Origin: Botryosphaeria dothidea
Lineage: Eukaryota; Ascomycota; Dothideomycetes; Botryosphaeriales; Botryosphaeriaceae
NCBI GenBank assembly: GCA_011503125.2
Contig: WWBZ02000062.1
Location: 1,736,001 to 1,800,000, forward strand
Direction: 5' to 3'
DNA: 64,000 nt
Below are positions 9,413 through 21,317 of the stretch, one piece after another. Position 1 is the first letter of the stretch, and each line of letters begins with the position of its first letter. Under the pieces are notes generated by a model. The model was not told the origin of the DNA, ran no database searches, and worked only from the letters and a program-made list of their open reading frames with translations. A program made the position numbers and the translations under genes.

Positions 9413-10193
9413 GGTGATTGCTGGGGAAAGGCGGGAGAGTCGGAGGCGAGGCTGAGGCGCGTCGAGAGAGCAAGGCGGTCGGGGAACGTGTCAGGAGCGG
9501 AGGCCGGGGTGGGCGACGCAAAAGCAATATGCGCAACAGGCGGGCGAAAGTGGGAAGAAGCTGTAGTGGGCGAGATGTTCTGGTCAGCCCGGTACCGTAA
9601 TGGCGGGGCGCGTGCGGCGGGGTCAAGGCAAGAATAGGGCTTGCGAGACCCGTGCCAGCACTCATGAATGAGAGTGAATTGAGGATCACGAAAGAAGCGC
9701 GGGAAGGCAGCCGGGTTGTTGTAGTCTGCAAGGCTGCAGCACGCGCAGATGGTTCGCTGCGGCGGCAGGTCGACTCACATGCAAGAGCGATCTTCGAGAA
9801 AGGCAGAAACAGAAAGGACGAGGCAGCCTCAGTCCGGATCGGGCGCCAATGTAAGGGATAGATATACTGCTTGCTTTGACAGGGCTGTGGAGATGTTCGA
9901 CGTGGTCTGCAGCCTGTGGGTTGTGTCGCCGCCAATGATGACGGTGGAAGTGAGAGCACCCAGCCGGTCACGTGTTGCAGAGGATGAGCAAGCATGAGGC
10001 TCGAGCGCGCGACAAGTCGCCGGCGTTGCAGCTCCAACAGCTCCGACTAGCCATTACAACACCATCGCCCTCGCCATCCACCAACCCTCACTGCCCTCCG
10101 CCATCCGCCCCTCAACCGGCCCACGCCCGCATCGCTCTCTGCACCGCTCTCCGCTACCCCTCCATCTTCCGCCGCGCCTGAGCAGTCGCTGCC
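9413..10193. promoter_or_regulatory. Shared UBC1/RPT2 divergent promoter region
   Basis: 781 bp separate the two start codons. By eye it holds a CCAAT box (about 9846-9850) and a CACGTG E-box (9969-9974). I did not find a clear Rpn4-type element of the yeast proteasome genes. Co-regulation is an inference from layout. Confidence 0.5.
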
Positions 10194-11837
10194 ATGGTGG
10201 GTTGCCGCTGTGGCCAGCAGAGCTCCGAGCACCGCGTGCTGACGTCTATCTAGGGTGCGAATCAATCTCAAATGGGCGGCGGCCCGCCCGGTGGCGACAA
10301 GGATAAGAAGGGTGACAAGGTATGCGACGCCATCATCCTCCGCGATGCTGCGTTGACCCCGGCATCTCAGTACTGACAACATTTGGCCATGTAGAAGGAC
10401 AAGCCCAAGTACGAGCCCCCGCCGCAACCCACCACCCGTCTCGGTCGCAAGAAGAAGAAGAACGCCGGTCCCAACGCCGCTTCCAAACTCCCGGCCGTCT
10501 ACCCCAGCGCCCGCTGCAAGCTTAGGTACCTCCGCATGCAGCGTATCCACGACCACCTACTGCTGGAAGAGGAATATGTCGAGAACCAGGAGCAGATCAG
10601 GAAGGCTAAGGCTCAGAGTCAAAACAATGCTCCCGCGTCGGCTGGCGGTGATGCGGATGCCTTGGACAGGAACGCAGACGAGAGGAGTAGGGTGGATGAC
10701 ATGAGAGGCAGCCCTATGGGCGTCGGCAACCTGGAGGAGCTTATCGACGATGACCACGCCATCGTTTCTTCCGCCACCGGCCCTGAGTACTACGTCTCCA
10801 TCATGAGTTTCGTCGACAAGGATCTGCTGGAGCCCGGCGCCTCTATTCTGCTACACCACAAATCAGTATCAGTCGTCGGCGTGCTGACAGACGATGCCGA
10901 TCCCTCCGTGTCGGTCATGAAGTTGGATAAGGCCCCGACCGAGTCGTATGCGGATATTGGTGGTTTGGAGTCCCAGATTCAGGAAGTCCGGGAAGCGGTT
11001 GAGCTACCGCTGTTGCATCCGGAACTCTACGAGGAAATGGGTATCAAGCCCCCGAAGGGTGTCATTCTCTACGGTTCACCCGGTACCGGAAAGACGCTAC
11101 TAGCAAAGGCAGTTGCAAACTCGACCAGTGCAACTTTCCTGCGTATTGTCGGCTCCGAACTCATCCAGAAGTATCTTGGCGATGGTCCCAGGCTAGTGCG
11201 CCAGCTCTTCCAGGTAAGCTCCATTAGCTGCAAGAACAGTTGAGTTTTGCTGGTATTCTAACAAAGTATTGTAGGTCGCCGCTGAAAACGCCCCCTCGAT
11301 CGTTTTCATTGACGAGATTGACGCCATCGGTACCAAGCGTTACGAGTCTACATCTGGTGGCGAGCGTGAAATTCAGCGCACTATGCTCGAATTGCTCAAC
11401 CAGCTCGACGGTTTCGACGACCGTGGCGATGTCAAGGTCATCATGGCAACCAACAAGATCGACACCCTTGATCCCGCCCTTATTCGCCCTGGTCGTATTG
11501 ACCGCAAGATTCTCTTCGAGAACCCCGACCGTAAGCTTAATCTGCAGAAGCCTACGCAAGACCTAGTTGCTAACAAATATTTACAGAGAACACCAAGAAG
11601 AAGATCTTCACCCTCCACACCTCCAAGATGTCGCTCAACGAGGATGTCGACCTCGACGAGTTCATCAACCAGAAGGACGACCTTTCCGGCGCCGACATCA
11701 AGGCTATCTGCTCCGAGGCTGGTCTCATGGCTCTGCGTGAGCGCCGTATGCGCGTCCAGATGGCTGACTTCCGTACCGCAAGAGAACGTGTCCTCAAGAC
11801 AAAGAACGAGGGTGAGCCTGAGGGTCTCTATCTCTAA
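10194..11837 (+). CDS. RPT2: 26S proteasome regulatory subunit 4 (AAA ATPase Rpt2)
   Basis: Five exons: 10194-10196, 10254-10319, 10395-11213, 11275-11530 and 11587-11837, giving 464 residues. It is one of six ATPases of the 19S base; it unfolds substrates and opens the 20S gate. The first coding exon holds only the ATG. Exon 2 continues GANQSQMGG, so the mature start Met-Gly-Ala-Asn-Gln-Ser fits the N-myristoylation signal known for Rpt2. Exon 3 holds the coiled coil, OB domain and Walker A (GSPGTGKT, with Ser where GPPGTGKT is usual). Exon 4 holds Walker B (IVFIDEID), the SRH and NPD(Q). The C terminus LYL fits the HbYX gate-opening motif. Slightly longer than the usual 437-440 residues because of extra sequence near [11 protein letters not shown]. 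Confidence 0.95.
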
Positions 11838-14800
11838 GATAATTGAATGTCTATGGAGGAGCTTCTGCGAGGAGTACGGTGGCGGATTTGGGCATAACGG
11901 TTTCAACGGCATGGTATGCTTAGACGTGCGCACGGGATCTGCTAGATGTATTAATAGGAGCACACTTGACGAATTCGGCTTCTACGAAATGCCGTTGATG
12001 CCTACATTCATTAGATATGCCGTTGCTCTTTGTGAAGCTGCTAACTCTCTCTCGATGCAATCTTTGGCCCTCTCTTATAAAAGACCAAGTCTATTGTTAA
12101 GCGTCTTGACATCTCTTATACAAGGTTTCTCTTGCATGTACCACTTGCCTCATTGACCCTTTGAGGAGATATCCGCTTAATTGCTCTTGTCGGTTCACAA
12201 GCATCAAGCCGCGCTCTTCACCTTGGTCGTGATGCTACAGCCATGATACGGTCTTCTCTAGGCCTTTCCTTCTTCGGCAATCACCTGTACCAGATATCTG
12301 ACCTGCTGACCTCTCAAAACCCTCATATCCTCACTGAACATCCGACGTCCTCTCACTCGAGTTCCCTCTAATAACAAGCGTAAAACGCACTTCTGCTTCC
12401 GCTGCACAGCTCCTCTCTTCCAACAACTGGAACTGAGCAGATTATTTGCTGTAGAAAACATCGGATAGGGGAACTGTGCTGGGAAATCACTCTTGGGATC
12501 CATTGTCCTTTTTGTGCGGGCAGAATCAGCGGAGGAGATACTGGGTTGTGGAGATCGAAGAGCAAGATCCAGAAGGTTGCGACGGTACACCGTATCGGAT
12601 AATCTCGGTGTCAGACACATTCATATACCCTTGCTGCTTCTCGGCAGCTTTGCAGTATGATGACGTGCTACGGTATAGTTTGCTGACTGTTCCCGAGGCT
12701 TTCGTGGTGGGATCGAAATCTCTGGCGGAAAGGCCAAGCAGAGGCAAGTCAGTGCTGTATTTGCCGAGTACTAGCTTTCCCCTCTGGAAAGGCTGACAAA
12801 TAGAGGTCTCTCTATCTCTCTTTCTCTAAACTTGCTTGGTGTTTATATGCTGGAACCAAGCGTCCCCGCACTCAACTCCAGTCTCAACTGGTGACTACTA
12901 GGTAATCTCAACCGGAGACGCTCACGAACTCGTCTGCTGCCTGCCCGACCTCTTTTTATGGCTGCTCTAGGGAAATATAAAAGTCATTGCTCCTGCTGCG
13001 GGCCTTGCACCCTTCTAATAGCATAGGCTTATGGCACCACTACTGACGAGGTCTGCCAATAGAAGCCTCATTTGCGGGCACTTCAAAATCATCCATAAAC
13101 ACTGTCCTGTCTTCATTGGTCAAGTTCTTATCAGAGTTTGTCGGATTTGGATAGAACGGGCTGGCTATCTGTACGCAGAGATATCGAGATGCGGCGCATC
13201 AAAACCTTTGATATTGACGTTTCTGCTGTGTTTTCGATGCATTACAGTAGCTCGCTGGAGTGATGATTTCAGAAATGATGGAATGTCTCAATTGATATGC
13301 AAGAGAACCTTGAGCGGGCGATATTTGAAGACAGCAGACCGAAGAAGTTAGCGGTTGCGAAAGCATACTAGCAGGCATTAACTCCGAGCACCGACGTGGA
13401 CCAGAAATACTATTTTTTTTTTTTCGTATATTTAAGATGTTTTATCTGCGTCAAGCTCAAATACTCACTCAGGTGGTTGCGAGTTGCCTGCACGTGCTGT
13501 TGGAGAAATCGCCGGGAGCCCTCTTGAAATCCTTATCTAAACCCAACTCAATTCCCAAAAACTACCTTACTCAACTATTGATGTGAATCTTGTTTTCAAA
13601 GAGGTCTCTGAATGATCTTATACAACTTTGGCTGGTCTTTTGTGCTTGAACTATTGTAAACGCAGACCACCAATGCAAAGTGACTGCAGACTTGTCCTGC
13701 GAGCCCATACTGATGCTCAGGGCACTCCAATCTCAATGCAGGACATCCAGATGGATTGTTGCTGACATTGTCAATTTCTTACTGTTGCTGCTCCATCTGA
13801 CGATAATGCTGGAGTGTGTGGTTTCTGGACCGGCTGCTACTCGCGAAAAGTGCGTGTCTGCCCAGGCCGGAGGGAAACCCGAAGTGGTTGATCAATATGC
13901 GTAACTCGACAAAGGCAAGTGCCGAGGGATGTTGTTTCAGGAAGCTCTTTCGCGGAACATTGCTGGAGTTTTAAAGATCGAAAGCCTGCCCCACTCTTGT
14001 GATGGCGGCATGCGGAGGGTCGAGAGACAACTGCTGGACCCTCTGATGGGCTAAGACGAAGAATAAAAAAAAATCTCACTGCAACGTGGACATTGAATTT
14101 ACATGCTTTGCAACCACTGTGTTTCCAGCACCGATGTGACACCCGTCAATCATTGCATGGATTCGACTCTCTGCCTTCGATCCTGGATCGAAGGTTTTAC
14201 GACTCTGGTTCGGCTTTCGAATAGCTTGACCTTGACCGAATGTGTCTCGAATTTTGCCGGATTAATGTTGCTGTTTCTTATCGGCTGTTGATAAAGTGCA
14301 GCATTTTCTGGTTTTAACTTGTGTAAATATAGATCATTGCTTTTGTTGGGATTAGGTGAACAATCCTTGGGGGGCTGACGGTTGTCCTGCAGGCGGTGCC
14401 CAATGATTTGATGTCACGCTGCAACACAGCTCAGTCACGGTGAGGATACGCTATCTGGATCAATGATGAACGGCACCGACGAACCAGAGAACAAAGACTA
14501 ACAATAACGAATTATCTCCAAAGGACCAGAAGTGGATTCTGGACACGTATGATGACTCAAGCGCAAACACCACGCGTGCGATAACAGCGACGATTGTGCA
14601 AGGAAGACCACGACTAATGGTCGTATGAAAAGACGAGAGAGCAATAAAAGAAATGAAAAGGAACTCAACAAATACCCGAAACCCGCGACTCCATCAGCAC
14701 CGTCCTCTGTTCCAATCCTTCAAAATTCCCTCAATCCGTATAATTTTTGCAGCCTGCATACTGCAATCACTCGCTCATCTGTACGGTTCGTGTAAGGCTT

Positions 14801-15002
14801 CAAGAATTTGCACAGGGGACTTCTCCAGCAGACGATTAGCGCCTCTCACAAACAAGCCAGATGAGGACTGTTTATGAGGAGTCAAAGCATTCACCTGGAT
14901 GTCCTCGCCGGCAGATGCACGCAGCACTTGCGCCCAGAGAATGCTCCGACTCCCACTCAGTCATGCCCGTCCAACCCACCACCCCTCCACACCGCGCTCC
15001 TC
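11838..15002. other. 3.2-kb stretch without a recognisable gene
   Basis: It contains the RPT2 3' region and many short ORFs, none longer than about 125 codons apart from a frame running on from the RPT2 tail. A T12 run lies at 13413-13424. No RNA gene or repeat family was recognised by eye. A small or non-coding gene cannot be excluded. Confidence 0.5.
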
Positions 15003-18000
15003 TCACCCACTCCCCCACAGGTCCCCAAACCGGCCCTCTTCCCCAACCCTCCTCTCCTCCACCACCCTGCCCCCATCCACCACGACCACCCTCCCACAAA
15101 ACCCCGCCGCCATCCCCCGCCTGTGCGTCACCACCACGATTGTCCACGCTGCAAACTCCCGCTCCAGCACGCCCCTCACCCGCGCCTCCGTCTCCGCATC
15201 CGCGCTCGCCGTGATCTCGTCCAGCAGCAGCACCCCGCCATCGACGCCCGTCTCCCGCGCCTTCACCCTGCGCCGCAGCACCGCGCGCGCGACGCTAAAC
15301 AGCTGCCTCTGCCCGGCGCTGAGCTGCTCGGCCGGGGTCGCGGCGTCGAGGCCGACGAGCTGCAGGACGGCGGCGCACTCGTCGTCGTTGGCGGCGGCGC
15401 GGCAGGGGTCGAGGTTGGCGCGGAGGGAGGCGGCGGGGAGGAAGACGGGGTCCTGGGAGGCGGAGAGGAGGCGTTCGCGGAGGGCGGTTCGATCGACGGT
15501 GGCGAGGGGGGTGTCGTCGATGCGGAGCTGGGTCGGGGTGACGGGGAGGGGGTCGAGGAGGCGGAGGAGGAGGGCGATGAGGGAGGATTTGCCGCTGATG
15601 CCTTCTGGGTCAGTGGATGGAGGGACCGGGGGGAAGATGGGAGGGCACTAACCTGCCCGTTCGCCCGCAGATGGCGACCTTTTCGCCGGGCTCGATGATC
15701 AGGCTGAGCCCTTTGAGTACTTTTTCGGTGTCGTTGTAGCTCGCGTCGACGTTCTGGATCTGTATGCGGCCGCGTGCCGGCCAGGCTGCGTCGGGGATGA
15801 CGTCTTCGCCCTTGCGGTCTTCTTGCTCTGTCTCTTCGCCGAAGCTTTTTAGCCTGCTGATGGCTCCGAGGGAGCTCTCGAGGCCGGTGTACGCGATGAC
15901 GATGGTTGTTAGTATGCTGCCGAGCGTGATGAGGGTGACCAAGCCCGCGCCGACGTTGCCGGCGTTGGAGCCCAGTTGGGTTGCCAGCGCGACGAGCATG
16001 ACGGCGACGAGGGCTACGAGTATGTTCATGGTCAGTGTGAGCCATTGCTGGACCATGGCGAGCAGATATGAGGGGCGCTGCGAGTCATCGAGGAGGGCAT
16101 TATTGCGTGCAAGCAGATGCGGAAACCAGCCAAAGGCTCGGATTGTAGACAGGCCTGCAAGCGTGTCTAGAAAGTTGGTACTGTGTTATGTTCAGCACAT
16201 GGCGAAAGGACGAGGTTTGAAGGTGGGACAAGATCACATACTACAGCGGTGTCTTCGCCTCCAGATCCAGAATGCGGAGCCGCTTCGAGCTCGGTAGGTA
16301 GACTTCTTGCACTGCCCACAGCAGCCCCAGAAAGAATGGATAGCTTAAGGCCAGCCACGCTGAAGAAACGGCGATGACCACAGCCTGGCCAATGGCAATG
16401 GCCAGACAGATGCACATGTTGTTGACCATGCGTGGAAGCTGCGTGTCCATAATGTTCATGTCCTGGCTGAACAAATTCAATATTTTGCCCACATCGGTAC
16501 TGCTCAGAAACCGCAAGCTACTGTGCATGACAGTGTCTACTGTAGCGTGGTGGAAATCGGTCCCAGCTAGGCGTACCGCAGTTCGTAGCATAACAAGCCC
16601 GGCAGGGAACACACATATGATCACGCCCGCCCCGAGCAGAGCGTATATGCCAATCCAAAAGGCGAACGAGTGTTTCGGGTTCCTTGATACCGAGTCTGCC
16701 GACCATAGCTTGAGCCAGATGGCCGGGAAGTTGGAACAGAATCCAATTCCAATCACAAGAACAAGATACATTACCAGTGGCCAGGGTCCGATGGTGGAGA
16801 GCCAATGACGGTACACTCCAATATCAACAGTTGGGCTTGGTTCAGATGCCGGTTCGACCTTTGCGGGTGGGAATTTGACAGTAGGCTGGCCTGTTGTTTC
16901 GGTCCTTGTCCCCTTTGCTGCTGAAATTTCTATTTTGTCTGTTTCCACATCTGGATTCGTTGGCTTCGTGGTGAGATCTGGAGCCGGTTCCTCGTCTTGC
17001 ATAATCTCGGCGAGCTTACCCTGCTCCGCAACAGTGCCTTCCGAGGATAGTTTAACGATATGGTCAGCGACCGAGAGAAATTGGGTTGAGTGAGTGCAGA
17101 TGACAGCAGTCGTTCCACGTCTGCGCAGGATCCCTTCCGGCCCAAAAACGGACCGGCAGACCATATCCTGTGTTGATCCATCAAGCCCGCTGAACACGTC
17201 ATCCAGTACCAGAATATCGGCGTCATGATAGAGTGCCCGTGCCAATGAGACACGCTGCCGCTGTCCACCGCTGAGTGAGACGCCCTTGGTGCCGACGATG
17301 GTCTCGTCCCCTGCGGGTAGGCTTCTCAAATCTTCGGCCAGCATTGCGGCCTGTACAACATCAGTGTAGCGGGCTGCGTCAAAGGATGAAAATCCGATGA
17401 TGTTCTCCTTGATGGAAGCGTTGAATAGGAATGGCACCTGATCGCAGTATCCCAGCTTTTTCGACTTTAAAACTACACCGCCCTGCACATGAGGCACCTC
17501 ACCAAGAAGCGCGCGGCATAATGTCGACTTACCCGAAGCTACAGGGCCGATCACGAACGTGATGGATGACCTGGGGAGGTATAGGTTGACTTCCTTGAGG
17601 ATGGTGTTCTCGGCCGTCCAGCCAAAGCTCCCATCCCGGACAACGACGAACGCTTCCTCGTTTCCTACATCCTGCTTCTCAATCACATCACTGGCATCAT
17701 TTGCGGGCCCATCCGCTCTTCCCTCCTGAATCAAAAACACCTTGATCCGCCTGAGACACGCCACACAGGCAGCGATGATCGGCAAGCTCTGCAACACCAC
17801 CAGCAACGGCGCCGTCAGAAGCGCCAAAAACGACAACGCCGTATACGCCCTCGTCTGATCAATCACGCGCGGCCCAAAGGCAAACGCCAGCGCCGGCGCA
17901 ACCGCCTGCGGCAGCTGGCTCAAACTCGCACTCACGGCAACCAACACGCGCGCACGCTCGCCGACCGCAATCTCCTCCTCGCGCTCCCGCCTCACGAGCG

Positions 18001-19420
18001 CCGCCGCGGGGCGCACCATCCCGGAGACGCGCAGATCCCCGATCCTCGCGAGCACGGCGGCGGTGACGCCCACGCGCGCCTGCACGCGCGCCATCCACGC
18101 GCCCTGGCACGCGGCCGCGCGCTGCGCCAGCGCGAACGAGCCCGCGAAGCCGAGCAGCACGACGGCCAGCGGCGCCAGGAAGGCGAGGCCGAGCGCGCGC
18201 TGCAGCAGCCACGCCGCCAGCGCGATCTGGAGGGCGTTGGCCCACGTCTCGTGGACGAGGCGCAGGCCCGTGTAGACGCGCTCGACGTCGGCACCCATGA
18301 GCGTGAGGGCGGCCGGGTCGCCGTCGCGACTGGCATGGTGCAGGTGCGCGGTTTTGCGGTAGATGGAGGAGATGAGGAAGGCGCGGAGGCGCGACTGGAA
18401 GCGCTCTTGGTGGTACCAGTAGAGCGCGGTGGAGACGGCGATGCCGGCGTAGGTGAGGATGGCGATGGCGACGAGGCCGGAGGCGGTGGTGGATGGGTGG
18501 GCGGCGGCGTCCGTGGAGAGGAAGGAGAGCAGGCGCTGGAGGAAGAAGGGCTGGCTGAAGGTGAAGCCGAGCAGGCACAGGCGCGGGAAGATGGGCAGCA
18601 GGGCGGCCCGGCCCAGCGGCTTTGCGAGCCATGCCACGAGCTGCCAGGTTGACGTTCCCGACGAGCTGCGCAGGTCCTGCTCATCGAATTTCCCCACTGA
18701 GATGGTCTGGTCCAGTGCATATAAGTGCCGCATGGTCAAGGGCTCGTGGTAACCCCGCCATAGCAGCGGATTGAGCCATGAGTACAGCCCGAGACTCAAG
18801 ATGCTGCTTGTCTCCTCCGGGCTGTGGTCTGCCGCGTCCCACACCACCCACCGCCTCCGCCGTACGCTCTCTAGCACCAGGAATGCGAATTCGACAGTAA
18901 TCGCCGCGATGAACAGCCCGGCGAAGGCCGCATAGTCGTGGTGGTGAGAAGCGCTCCACAGCGAGGGGCAGCGCGCAATATCGTAAACGAGTGTGAGGAA
19001 GAGGAAGGAGCAGGAAAGAACGGAGGGGCGGTGGCTTTTGAAGTGCTCAAGAGGCGAAAGCACGACGAGGAGACAAGACGCGGCGAAATCCAATACTGCC
19101 GATGCCACGAGTCGCGCGGTGTGATGGCTGATTTGTCTAATGGCCACGACAAGAAGGCCAAGGCGGATGCTGCTGAATGCGATGCCTGCGATGAGCTTGG
19201 CGGCCAACAAAATGGCGGGGGCGCGTGCAATAGACAGGCAACGGGAGAGGAATAGCAGCCGGGGCGTGGCAAGCGCTATGAACCCAGCGGCAGTAGCAAC
19301 TGACAACCAGAATATCCACCTGTACTCAACTGTAGGGAGATCTGCTGATGCACAGTTGCGAGTATCCGCAAAGCCAAACGCGACATTGTCAACACAATCG
19401 CCATCATCGTCAATGGTCAT
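15003..19420 (-). CDS. ABCC-type (MRP/Ycf1-like) full ABC transporter
   Basis: Three exons (19420-16242, 16180-15653, 15594-15003) joined by 61-bp and 58-bp introns give 1432 residues. The N terminus has several hydrophobic helices (TMD0-like) before TMD1. NBD1 (about 595-830) has Walker A GPVASGKST, signature LSGGQRQRV and Walker B LVLDDVF; the residue after the Walker B Asp is Asp where a catalytic Glu is usual, as in many ABCC proteins. TMD2 follows. NBD2 Walker A is split by intron 2 and restored as GRTGSGKSS at about 1235; its signature is LSAGQRQLFS, Walker B LLLDE, and the H-loop THRR. It should pump organic anions, conjugates or secondary metabolites out of the cell or into vacuoles. 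Substrate unknown; no biosynthetic genes are adjacent. The intron 2 acceptor at CATCAG is chosen because it restores Walker A. Confidence 0.93.
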
Positions 19421-20852
19421 GACTCGCCGGGTTGGTGTATTCGGCTCAATATTGAACAGCAGGCACTGATGTATTGCAAGGCCTGGAGGTATGGTGTCAT
19501 TGGATTGAGAAAGAAAAGCTAGAGTGCATCTCCACGGAACACAGGGAGCGTCGAAGGACGACTTGGAAACGAATTGAAGCCCTGGCTGGGTGTTATCTAA
19601 GTACCTGCCTTATCGAGATATTCGCTTCTGTACAAAATTCGGCTATGGGGCTCCCCGCATCTTCTTCCTGCGCGTGGTGCCTGTTCATGAAACGTTGCTG
19701 GAGTTGTACTTCAAGTAGATGGAGTTTACAAGGTCAGCATTTGATACCGAGGCCAGCGTGACAAGACTCAGAGAAATAAACTTATCGGCTTCACCACTGC
19801 AACGAAAAGTCACACTATTGCACCTCCAGATACCCTTTTAGTTCTCTCCAGCAGCGGTCTTGCGTGATGATGCGGGAGCTTAAAGAGGCGATGAGTTCGT
19901 TCATTGTCAGTAACCATAGTCTCGAAAGGAAGACAAGTGCCGACGAACTTTGACTCGGAACAGAACAAATGGAGGTAGACAAAACAGAGAGAAGTAGTCC
20001 ATGATCATACATACAATGCACGTTGAAGAATAGCGGTTCGTCCCTTGTTGGGCGTGCCTCTTCAAGCAGCTTACCAGAAGCAGCGCAGTGGAGAAACAAT
20101 TTAAGTCACTACGTGCTCACAGCCGGATGATGGGCAACGCTTCGTTGCTGGCTAAGTAGAATCAAAATGATTATTAATATCTTCGAGCCTCTTGCTGGCT
20201 CAGCCAATACTGGTGCAGTCTACTCAAGCACGGCAGCGAAGGACGGTTGAAACTTAGCATGAACTGGTCGATAGTGATGTGCGGCTCTGCAACATGATGC
20301 TACTCAAACAAGATTATGAGCAATGCTGCACTGCATTTTTTTTTTTGGAGTTTACTGAATTTTGGGAAGATAAGTACCCCTAAAAATAGTGATTATTGGC
20401 TTCCGACAACTTTATCTCCCTTCAGACTTTCGACGGACGAAGTTATGACAGATTGGCCACGAAAAAAAAAATAAAGTGGACAATGGAAACTCCTTATGTG
20501 CACATCAAAGATGGTCTCATGATGGAAAGTAATTATTTCACCACATGCCTGGTTGACGTGGAGAGAAAAAGGGCTGAGAGAAGTCTCGAAGGCCAATACT
20601 TTGCCCTGTCACAGAATCTGGCAGGACTCGCTGTATCACATGAGGCTGAAGAAGCCAGCGAAGGTACAACGAATACGTGAGGTAGCATTATCTGAATTAT
20701 GCCACTGCCATGCAAGGTGTCGAAAAGTTACCGTGCTGAGTGCAAGCAGCAGGCGTATATGCAAAAGCCATCGCGCATACATGTATCACGGGCCTCTGCT
20801 TTTACGAATATGCAGCGTTATAAAGTTTACAGCTGCAATGATGTATATACTC
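19421..20852. other. Intergenic, no gene seen
   Basis: Promoter sides of the ABC transporter and the SnoaL-like gene. A T11 run lies at 20336-20346. Short ORFs on both strands show no family features. Confidence 0.5.
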
Positions 20853-21317
20853 ATGAAGCTCCCATTGCTTTCCATCATCCTCGCCGCCATTTCCGGCACA
20901 ACAAGCGCCCTCTCCCCTCTCTCACCGCTCTGTCCTCCGCACCCAACCTCACCCGAAATGCAACGAACAATATTCAGCGACTTCCTCCACACCTGGATGG
21001 TGGACAAGAACTACGAGGGTGCCTGGAGACGTCACGTCGACAGGAATTACATCCAGCACAACCCCTGGGTCCTCTCCGGGCGCGACAACGCCATCACAGC
21101 CTTGTCCGCCATCGTCCCCTTTAGTAACTTCACACTTCTTCACTCCGGTTTCGATGACGACAAAGGCTGGGCGCACTACCGGTGGGATGCACCGAACACC
21201 ACCATGCCGAACGCCGTCATGGACTTGTTCCGCTTCAACGGCACGTGCATTGTGGAGCATTGGGATGTCATCCAGAGCAAGCCAGTGACTACCACAAATC
21301 CACTGGCAATGTGGTGA
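20853..21317 (+). CDS. Secreted SnoaL-like (NTF2-fold) protein
   Basis: A single exon of 154 codons. The start MKLPLLSIILAAISGTTSA is a clear signal peptide; an upstream in-frame ATG pair at 20838 would add five residues (MMYIL). The body reads as a SnoaL-like polyketide-cyclase/NTF2-fold protein of the COG4922 kind: RRHVDRNYIQHNP, GRDNAITAL, a TLLHSGFDDDKGWAHYRW strand pair, MDLFRFNG, and IVEHWDVIQ with the usual NPL tail. These proteins form a small alpha+beta barrel; catalytic roles vary and many are unassigned. N-glycosylation sequons (NFT, NTT, NGT) fit secretion. Function beyond the fold is not known. Confidence 0.85.
   Translation: MKLPLLSIILAAISGTTSALSPLSPLCPPHPTSPEMQRTIFSDFLHTWMVDKNYEGAWRRHVDRNYIQHNPWVLSGRDNAITALSAIVPFSNFTLLHSGFDDDKGWAHYRWDAPNTTMPNAVMDLFRFNGTCIVEHWDVIQSKPVTTTNPLAMW

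Noticed and set aside
15263..16045. 260-codon minus-strand ORF within the ABC transporter
   Set aside because: Pro/Arg/His/Ser-rich frame that overlaps NBD2 in another phase and reads through intron 2; composition artefact.
17859..18720. Two long Arg/Ala/Pro-rich minus-strand ORFs
   Set aside because: Alternative frames of ABC exon 1 in a GC-rich tract.
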